NCBI GenBank assembly: GCA_964428225.1
Contig: CAYRXS010000388.1
Span: 1 to 5,125, forward strand
Direction: 5' to 3'
Origin: JBFMCU01 sp964428225
GTDB taxonomy: Bacteria > Planctomycetota > UBA1135 > GCA-002686595
DNA length: 5,125 nt
The translations under genes were made by a program, and so were the position numbers. The notes beneath the pieces were generated by a model. The model ran no database searches, was not told where the DNA came from, and worked only from the letters and a program-made list of their open reading frames with translations. Of this stretch, positions 1-5,125 are shown piece after piece; position 1 is the first letter of the stretch, and each line of letters begins with the position of its first letter.

Positions 1-2222
1 ATCGCATCGAGGAGCGCGGCGAGCTGCTCTTCCGTGAGCATCGAGCACTCGTCGATGATCACGGTCTTGTAGTCGCCGCAACGACTAGGATCCCCTGTCA
101 CGCGGTACGCACCCGTCCGGTGGTCGTAGCGCCCTCCCAATCGCATGAGGAACTGGGCGATGGTCTGCCCCTTCCCTGCCTGGCCCGTCTTGCGCTCGAG
201 CTGCACTCGGGCCTTGCCCGTCGGTGCGAGGAGGAGGATCCCTCCAGCGACGACAGGCTCAAGCTGGAAGAGCATCTTGAGCAAGGTGGTCTTCCCCGTT
301 CCGGCCGCGCCGATGAGAACGGAGAGCCGCGAGGAGGCGAGCTCTTCCAGCGCTGCCGCCTTCTCGGTTCGGGCCGCCTCTTCGGCTTCCCGGTCAGGAC
401 CGTCCGCCGGCATGCTCCCGAGGACCTCGTCGACCTGGTCTCGCCAGTCCATCGAGAAGGCGTGGCGACGACTACGAGACCCGATCCGCTTCTCCACGGT
501 CCTCCGAATCAGGTCCCGCGTGCCGACGTAGCGATCCAGCTGATACGCCGGGCTGCCGTCAGCCATCGACACCTCGGAAACGATCGGGGCGAATAGCTCA
601 CCCATCCCCGCCAGGACGTCCACGCCGACGGGACAGGGCGTGTCCAGCGGCATCGCCGCGACTCTCTCGGTCAGCCACCCTCGGGGGAGCAGCGTGTGCC
701 CCTCCCCTGACGCCGCCTCAAGAGCGGCCACCACCAACGCCCGCACGCGACGCGGATCGACTCTGTCCTGCAGACGTGAGGTCTCCGGCAGCGGATGTGC
801 CTCGAGGATCGCGGACGACGGCAGGAGTCCCCTGTCGATGGCCTCGACCGTGATGGGCTCCTCCGAGGAGCGATCCAGCTCGTACAGCACGTACGGGTTG
901 GCCAGGATGGCGGCGTCGTCGAGCCCCCCAGGCCTGTGATCGGGATCGAAGAACCGCTTCGCTTGATCCGCCGAGAGCGAGAACCTGCTGAGGAGTTTCA
1001 GGAGCGCCTTCCGCTCCGCAGGCATGGCCGCCCACGCCCGTTCGTAGCCCTCGCCGATCACCTCCGTGATGGCCTCACCAGCCTGGTCGGGCGCGCGCAT
1101 GACGGCCTCGAACTCGGGCCACGGATCGACGCCTCCCTCCGCCTTGCCCTGCGCCGCCCTACCGGCGACCTCATAGGCCACGAGATTCCCGCCCGGACCG
1201 AGGAACGCGGCCAGGGCAGACCCAAAGCCCGGGAAGGGTCCTCGAAGGCGCCAGAGCCTGTTCAGCTCCTCGTCGAGCCAGTGTCGGACCCGCTGCCATG
1301 GCCCCTCGTGGACCTCGGCGATCCGTTCCAGCGCCCGAACGCAGCTCAGGATCGATGCGATCGCGTGGTCGTGGGAGAGGTGCTCGGAAGCGAACGAGTA
1401 GCTCCCGAACGCCTCATCCGGCGCGAAGGCCACGAACTGCTCTGGATCCTCCCCCTTCTCGAGCGCGTGGTCCAGGAGCTCCGCATAGGGGAACAGGAAC
1501 CCGTCGCTGAAGTCCTCCCGAATGGAATGGGCGACGTTCCGCTCCCAAAGCACACACCGGAGCCCCCGATGATCCGGCTTGTCGTACTCGTACTCGACGG
1601 GCGCCCCGACCGAGAGCACGCGGCCAATCCCGAGGATGACACGACGGCCGCTTGAAGAGAGCGGAGTGTCCTTTGCGTAGAAGAAGCACAGCGACTTCTT
1701 GGGCTCGATCGCTCCGAAGAACGTGTCGAGCATGACGAGCTGGTTCTTCCGCTCCTGGATCCACGAGCTCTTGAAGTCGAGCGCGGGTTCGCGCTCCTCC
1801 TGGAAGTCGAGGCTCAGATCCTCCGAGAATTGGGCCGCGTTCTCGGAGAGCATCCAGCGGAAGGGCACACAGGCCGCGCTGTGGGGCTGGGTCGTGTAGG
1901 GAGTCTCCCGGAAGTGCCCGTACAGGTCCGGATTCTGGGCGGCGTAGGGGTGGGTCTTCCTCAGTGTGAGTGGGAAGGGGGCCATAAGGAACGCCCGCTC
2001 ATCGACGCAAGGGGGATGCTGCTTCCTGTCCAAGTCCTCTAGCGACCGACCGGCCACGGACTCTTCTGCCGCATCATCTTTCTCCTCGGCGATGCGGCCC
2101 AGCGCTCGGCAGGCTCCGTTCAGGTCGGGACGATTGCAGACGGTTCCCCTCCAACCGCCGTCGTGCCACGGAGCCCGGATCGAAAGGTGTTGGGTGGGTA
2201 GCTTGCGCGCGCCAGAGATCAC
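1..2222 (-). CDS. Large RecD/RecD2-like superfamily 1 DNA helicase, N-terminal 740 residues (3' truncated by window edge)
   Basis: This is probably an ATP-driven DNA helicase of the SF1B RecD/TraA type. From the GTG at 2222 the frame is open to the left edge. Residues about 1-340 are a conserved-looking N-terminal region with PWHDGGWRGTVC (18-29), PPCVDERAFLM (70-80) and RGPFPGFG (327-334); I know no function for it. Residues about 350-560 resemble the RecD2 helix-hairpin-helix/winged-helix part, with ANPYVLYELD (441-450) and GHTLLPRGWL (508-517). The RecA-like domain then has Walker A GAAGTGKTT (638-646), motif Ia LLLAPTGKAR (663-672) and Walker B/motif II VIIDECSM (721-728). Motifs III-VI and any C-terminal nuclease lie outside the window. 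Walker A sits much further in than in E. coli RecD because of the long N-terminal region. The GTG start is chosen because an in-frame stop lies eight codons upstream with no ATG between, a strong ribosome site precedes it, and GTGA overlaps the stop of the GHKL gene. Confidence 0.9.
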   Translation of the reverse strand, partial: MISGARKLPTQHLSIRAPWHDGGWRGTVCNRPDLNGACRALGRIAEEKDDAAEESVAGRSLEDLDRKQHPPCVDERAFLMAPFPLTLRKTHPYAAQNPDLYGHFRETPYTTQPHSAACVPFRWMLSENAAQFSEDLSLDFQEEREPALDFKSSWIQERKNQLVMLDTFFGAIEPKKSLCFFYAKDTPLSSSGRRVILGIGRVLSVGAPVEYEYDKPDHRGLRCVLWERNVAHSIREDFSDGFLFPYAELLDHALEKGEDPEQFVAFAPDEAFGSYSFASEHLSHDHAIASILSCVRALERIAEVHEGPWQRVRHWLDEELNRLWRLRGPFPGFGSALAAFLGPGGNLVAYEVAGRAAQGKAEGGVDPWPEFEAVMRAPDQAGEAITEVIGEGYERAWAAMPAERKALLKLLSRFSLSADQAKRFFDPDHRPGGLDDAAILANPYVLYELDRSSEEPITVEAIDRGLLPSSAILEAHPLPETSRLQDRVDPRRVRALVVAALEAASGEGHTLLPRGWLTERVAAMPLDTPCPVGVDVLAGMGELFAPIVSEVSMADGSPAYQLDRYVGTRDLIRRTVEKRIGSRSRRHAFSMDWRDQVDEVLGSMPADGPDREAEEAARTEKAAALEELASSRLSVLIGAAGTGKTTLLKMLFQLEPVVAGGILLLAPTGKARVQLERKTGQAGKGQTIAQFLMRLGGRYDHRTGAYRVTGDPSRCGDYKTVIIDECSMLTEEQLAALLDA

Positions 2223-3484
2223 TCGTGTCCTCCCTCTTGCGAATCATGCATCGATTGTCGCTCCGCGTCGGAGATCCCCGGCTCGCCTGACTCGAGCGCG
2301 TCCTCCGCACCGAGGCGCTGTGCGATGACGACATTGGCCATGCTGCGCACGCACGGAGCCATCGACCTGACCTGCACCTTGTCTCCCAGCACTCCTTCGC
2401 CGAGCTCCTCCATTAGCCGGCCGAGCAGTTCGTCCAGAAAGCTGCTCGATGCGCGCTCTACTCCCGCGAAGCTCAGAACCAACGGACCGTCCATCTCGGG
2501 GAGTAGCGCGAGAATCTTCCGCCGCAGCATGGCCGCCGGTGTACGCGTGCCCGTGTGCAGGCATGCTGTGGCGACGTCGATGCCTCCGGCGCTGCCGACT
2601 CGCTCCGCCTCGGCGTTGATGTAGGACCAGTCTCCGCCGGCGATCCAGGTGCTCGAGAGATCGACCGGCCGGCGGGTATCCAGCGAGAGGAGGACGCCGG
2701 TGCCGGGGACCTCGGGGATCTGGACGAAACCTCGCTCTTGGCCGCCCTCCAAGCGATAGACGACGTTGCCGGTCCAGACGTGGAACCGGCCGCCGTTGTG
2801 CCTGGCGATCTCGAGCGAGCCGGCCATGCCGTTGCCCTGGCCTACGTTGCGGTCCCGCGTCACGCCGCGCTGAAGCGCCGTCGTGACAGCGTCGCCGTGG
2901 CTCCGGAGCTTGCGAGTAGTACCGAGGGTTCGCAGGATCCCACGGCCGAGGTCGGAGATCCCGATGTCCAGGCGATGCTGCTTGGGGAAATGCTGTGCAC
3001 AAACCGCACCGGGCACAGGCGTCTCGGCGTGCAGCAGGATGTTGTCGATGAGCTCGTTGACCGCCCACTCCATCGCGGGCAGGAACTCGCCGGCGTTGTC
3101 GAACTGGTGCAGGACGAGATCGCAGATCGCGTTCACGGTCGAGAAGACGTCCCCGTCACTCTGGATCTGCTTTAGCGGCAGGAAGCGCCCCGATTCGTCT
3201 CGCCGCTCGCCAGGGTCGTAGTCGAGCCCCACGTGCTCGTGGAGATCCATGCGGGCGAGGTATCGAAGTGTATCGGGATCGCCGCGCAGGTGGATGCGCC
3301 GACCGTCCCGGCTCTTGCTGCCCGCCCAGGAACAGAGGAAGGCCATCGCGCCGACGTCGACGAAAGCCTCCCGCGGAACCTGCAGGACGAGGGCGGGCCA
3401 TTCACCGCTCAGGGCCCCTTCGTCAGAGAGGGACTCTACGAGGCCTGTCAGGTCGCAGTCCTTGGGCAGGCGGGCGCTGGGCAT
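2219..3484 (-). CDS. STAS-like / GHKL ATPase / STAS-like (DUF4325-type) fusion protein
   Basis: This is a complete 421-aa soluble protein with no signal peptide or membrane segment. Residues about 30-90 look like a STAS-like fold (LVLQVPREAFVDVGAMAFL, then RIHLRGDPDTLRYLARMDL). Residues about 110-270 form a GHKL ATPase with an N box (E144, N148 in NELIDN), a G1 box (D178, G180, G182 in DLGRG), a G2 box (GQGNG, 215-219) and a GTG (261-263) before a final strand. Residues about 315-395 resemble the DUF4325/STAS-like domain: LVLSFAGVERASSSFLDELL. All key nucleotide-binding residues are present, so ATP binding is likely. I see no histidine phosphoacceptor domain, so a classical sensor kinase is unlikely. 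The layout recalls SpoIIAB anti-sigma kinase and SpoIIAA antagonist joined in one chain. ATG 3484 is the only start that keeps the N-terminal domain, since TGA lies two codons upstream. The gene sits between a DNA methyltransferase and a helicase, which suggests a regulatory or switch role there. That role is inference. Confidence 0.88.
   Translation of the reverse strand: MPSARLPKDCDLTGLVESLSDEGALSGEWPALVLQVPREAFVDVGAMAFLCSWAGSKSRDGRRIHLRGDPDTLRYLARMDLHEHVGLDYDPGERRDESGRFLPLKQIQSDGDVFSTVNAICDLVLHQFDNAGEFLPAMEWAVNELIDNILLHAETPVPGAVCAQHFPKQHRLDIGISDLGRGILRTLGTTRKLRSHGDAVTTALQRGVTRDRNVGQGNGMAGSLEIARHNGGRFHVWTGNVVYRLEGGQERGFVQIPEVPGTGVLLSLDTRRPVDLSSTWIAGGDWSYINAEAERVGSAGGIDVATACLHTGTRTPAAMLRRKILALLPEMDGPLVLSFAGVERASSSFLDELLGRLMEELGEGVLGDKVQVRSMAPCVRSMANVVIAQRLGAEDALESGEPGISDAERQSMHDSQEGGHE
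2229..2236 (-). promoter_or_regulatory. Shine-Dalgarno of the helicase gene with GTGA stop/start overlap
   Basis: On the minus strand GAGGGAGG lies 6 nt before the GTG at 2222-2220, inside the last codons of the GHKL gene. The tetranucleotide GTGA (2222-2219) holds both the helicase start (GTG) and the GHKL stop (TGA). This decides the helicase start and implies translational coupling, with a terminating ribosome able to reinitiate. Confidence 0.8.
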
Positions 3485-3487
3485 GGC

Positions 3488-5125
3488 TCATCCGTCCCCA
3501 CGGACGGATTCGGGCTGTGGGTCCGTAGAGCTGGAGACCGCGGAGTCCGTCTGCCCATCAGTAGACTGGGTACCAGCTCCGGCAGCGGCTCCGGCTCGGC
3601 GGTCGAAGGCCTCCAGGATGAGCAACTTGGTTCGGTAGTCCCCAAACGCCTTGATGTCCCGCTTCTTGACTACGGGGAAGGTCTCGAGCACGTCCCCAAG
3701 CTCATCGCGGGTCAAGCGGTAGACGTCGTGGGCCACGACGGCGTCGAGGTCCGCGCGCGCTACTGCTCTTTCCGACTCCTCCAGGAGAGCTTCGGGAGGA
3801 ACAGCGCCCTCGGGAGCCGGCTCGCAGAGGCCATACGTCGCCATGCGGTTCCAGAACGGGGTCATACCCGGCGTGGTGCAGACGAGTCTCAATACGAGCG
3901 GAGCTGCGTGCTGCACCCACGGTTCATCCACCGTTGGCCGAGGGAATGGCAGCGTGTCCATGATGAAGAACTTCAGGTGGGGCGAGCTGAGCTTCTTCCT
4001 GACGAACCAGTCCATCACGAAGGAATTCGCAACCGCTAGCCATGGCAGGTAGCCCCACTCATCTTCCGGATCGAAGATCATCGTTGGGACGGTATCGCCA
4101 CAGATGACTCCCGGCAGAACCAGGGTGGCGTAGAAGCTACGAGCGTTCCGTGGGTTCGCCACGTCCCCCCACACGATCCGAAACCGCTCGCACCGATCCC
4201 CGAGCTTGTCGGGCACCAGGTCGGGAATGACCCTCCACTGAGGCACGATCGCCTTCTCCGGGTCTCCGAATGGCCGCTCGATCCATTTGGAACTATTCCC
4301 GTGACCCGAGTCGTAGGTCTTCGCGCGGTGGTCGAAGTTGCTGATCATGCGTCCCTCGTAGACCGGCAGGCCGCGGGGGTCCGTGGTGAAGCGATCACTG
4401 TCATTGCCCATGTGCAACTCAGCTTGGTAGTGTCGCCGCGGAGGCCCGGCGCTCTCGTCGCCGAAGGCTGAGTAGGCATTGACCATCTTCTCAGAGACCG
4501 TGATATCCGCTGCACTTCGCACCTCGGGGATGGCGTAGGTGTTGGGGGCAGCTTCACGAATCGTGTCCGCCAACATTTGCAGGGCAGAGGCCATTCGCTC
4601 TTGCACTTGGTCAGGTGCCGCTGCGCCGAACGACAGCTGGAAGCGATCGCTCCGACCTCCAATCTGAGCCGAGTAGACCGCGAACCAGGTCTGTGGATGG
4701 ACTCCAGGGAAGAACTTCGCGCCCTTGTTCTCGCACTCGAGGAAGAAGCGTAGGCGGCAGTTGTCGAACACATGATGGCGGATAGCGCTGGCGTTGGCTC
4801 CCCCATAGAAGTTCGCGGGTACGACCTGAGCCGCGAATCCGTCTACACGCACGTAACGCAACGCAAGCTCCACGAACATCCGGTAGACGTTGAAGTCGCC
4901 CTTTCCGAGGTTCCCCTTGGCATAGAGCGTGAAGCGTCCGCTCTTCTTGAGGAAGTGCACGAGCCCAAAGAGCTCAAGCTGGTTGCGCTCCCAAGCTGCA
5001 GCGATGGTCGCGTCCGTGACCAGCTCCTCGATGATCGCGTCCTGTTCCTTCGGCGCGAGCGAGCGCATCCCGGGTTGGTACTGGCTGAAGAACTCCCGCC
5101 GATCCGGGCTGAGCGTGTCCCAGGG
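3488..5125 (-). CDS. Eco57I/type IIG-like N6-adenine DNA methyltransferase, C-terminal part (5' truncated by window edge)
   Basis: The product probably transfers a methyl group from S-adenosylmethionine to N6 of adenine at a specific DNA site. The reading frame is open to the right edge, so the ATG at 5068 is internal. The first visible residues, PWDTL followed by REFF, match the NPPW catalytic motif IV of the Eco57I family with its first two residues cut off; the SAM-binding motif I is outside the window. Other family marks, numbered from the first visible residue, are GFAAQVVPANFYGG (96-109), the target-recognition motif YEGRMISNFDHR (256-267), FIMDTLPFPRP (387-397) and a C-terminal block with LETFPVVKKRD and FGDYRTKLLILEAFDR (to 509). 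Residues 510-545 are a low-complexity Ala/Gly/Ser/Thr tail, probably disordered. The stop lies 3 nt before the GHKL gene. Such proteins occur as type IIG restriction-modification enzymes and as DISARM or BREX methylases. Which type this is depends on the missing N-terminus and on genes outside the window. Confidence 0.9.
   Translation of the reverse strand, partial: PWDTLSPDRREFFSQYQPGMRSLAPKEQDAIIEELVTDATIAAAWERNQLELFGLVHFLKKSGRFTLYAKGNLGKGDFNVYRMFVELALRYVRVDGFAAQVVPANFYGGANASAIRHHVFDNCRLRFFLECENKGAKFFPGVHPQTWFAVYSAQIGGRSDRFQLSFGAAAPDQVQERMASALQMLADTIREAAPNTYAIPEVRSAADITVSEKMVNAYSAFGDESAGPPRRHYQAELHMGNDSDRFTTDPRGLPVYEGRMISNFDHRAKTYDSGHGNSSKWIERPFGDPEKAIVPQWRVIPDLVPDKLGDRCERFRIVWGDVANPRNARSFYATLVLPGVICGDTVPTMIFDPEDEWGYLPWLAVANSFVMDWFVRKKLSSPHLKFFIMDTLPFPRPTVDEPWVQHAAPLVLRLVCTTPGMTPFWNRMATYGLCEPAPEGAVPPEALLEESERAVARADLDAVVAHDVYRLTRDELGDVLETFPVVKKRDIKAFGDYRTKLLILEAFDRRAGAAAGAGTQSTDGQTDSAVSSSTDPQPESVRGDG
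3490..3499 (-). promoter_or_regulatory. Probable ribosome binding site of the GHKL gene
   Basis: Upstream of the ATG at 3484 the minus strand carries GGGGACGGAT. GGGGA lies 10 nt and GGA 6 nt before the ATG; neither is a strong Shine-Dalgarno. Both lie in the end of the methyltransferase gene and mostly within the 3' arm of a predicted hairpin, so access probably depends on translation of the upstream gene. Confidence 0.45.
3490..3509 (-). other. Perfect 8-bp inverted repeat (potential mRNA hairpin) at the methyltransferase/GHKL junction
   Basis: Minus-strand arms ATCCGTCC (3509-3502) and GGACGGAT (3497-3490) pair perfectly around the 4-nt loop GTGG. The 3' end of the hairpin includes the T of the methyltransferase TGA stop and ends 5 nt before the GHKL ATG. 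No U-run follows, so it is not a typical intrinsic terminator. Its place over the likely ribosome site suggests it could hold GHKL translation low until a ribosome finishing the methyltransferase opens it. The repeat is seen directly; the role is inferred. Confidence 0.5.

Noticed and set aside
120..596. Open frame of 158 codons on the plus strand at the left end
   Set aside because: It is the complement of the helicase Walker A region; the minus strand carries GAAGTGKTT and the motif Ia block there.
795..1655. Open frame of 286 codons on the plus strand
   Set aside because: It is antisense to the helicase gene. Its translation is Arg/Pro/Glu-rich without recognisable motifs, while the minus-strand frame over the same bases gives coherent protein blocks such as RGPFPGFG and NPYVLYELD.
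2244..3068. Open frame of 274 codons on the minus strand in another frame
   Set aside because: Its translation is extremely Arg/Ala-rich and lies within the GHKL gene, whose own frame has all nucleotide-binding boxes.
3574..3602. Short GGCTCCGG-like repeats near the end of the methyltransferase gene
   Set aside because: They encode the Ala/Gly-rich tail and are simple low-complexity coding sequence, not a tandem array with constant unit length.
3233..4039. Open frame of 268 codons on the plus strand
   Set aside because: It straddles the junction of the methyltransferase and GHKL genes in antisense and shows no domain; it is a product of high GC content.
1357..4650. Two GCGATCGC octamers (1357-1364 and 4643-4650), the HIP1 palindrome of cyanobacteria
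   Set aside because: Two copies in a GC-rich 5 kb stretch are too few to point to a cyanobacterium or to a functional repeat.
5066..5068. ATG at 5068 as the start of the methyltransferase
   Set aside because: The frame stays open for 19 more codons to the edge, and those codons give PWDTL...REFF, which fits the end of the catalytic motif. The ATG is internal.

Overview
This is a GC-rich, fully coding bacterial segment. All recognisable genes lie on the minus strand and read right to left, packed with a 3-nt gap at one junction and a 4-nt overlap at the other, as in a single operon. The composition (many G/C-ending codons, one GTG start) fits a high-GC bacterium such as an actinobacterium, a myxobacterium or a related environmental lineage. 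Nothing in the window fixes the taxon. There are no RNA genes, insertion sequences, CRISPR repeats or promoters, and no intergenic stretch longer than 3 nt.

In transcription order: (1) 5125-3488 holds the C-terminal 545 residues of an Eco57I/type IIG-like N6-adenine DNA methyltransferase. The window edge cuts it inside the catalytic NPPW motif. (2) 3484-2219 is a complete 421-aa protein with a GHKL-type (histidine kinase/anti-sigma-factor-like) ATPase domain, flanked by an N-terminal STAS-like region and a C-terminal STAS-like (DUF4325-type) region. (3) 2222-1 holds the first 740 residues of a large RecD/RecD2-like superfamily 1 DNA helicase. It starts at GTG and runs off the left edge just after motif II. 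Because it has no stop in the window it is easy to miss, but it fills more than 40 % of the sequence.

A large adenine methyltransferase next to a RecD-like helicase suggests a DNA-modification-based defence locus (restriction, BREX-like or DISARM-like logic). In that reading the methyltransferase marks self DNA and the helicase acts on unmarked DNA. The GHKL/STAS protein, which resembles an anti-sigma factor and its antagonist fused in one chain, would be a nucleotide-dependent switch or regulator. The hallmark genes of BREX (pglZ, brxC) and DISARM (drmA, drmB, drmC) are not in the window but could lie outside it. The defence role and the cooperation of the three proteins are inferences from gene order and domain content.

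Translation of genes 2 and 3 looks coupled to the gene upstream. Gene 3 has a strong Shine-Dalgarno inside the end of gene 2 and a GTGA start/stop overlap. The likely ribosome site of gene 2 lies in the 3' arm of a perfect 8-bp hairpin that overlaps the stop codon of gene 1.
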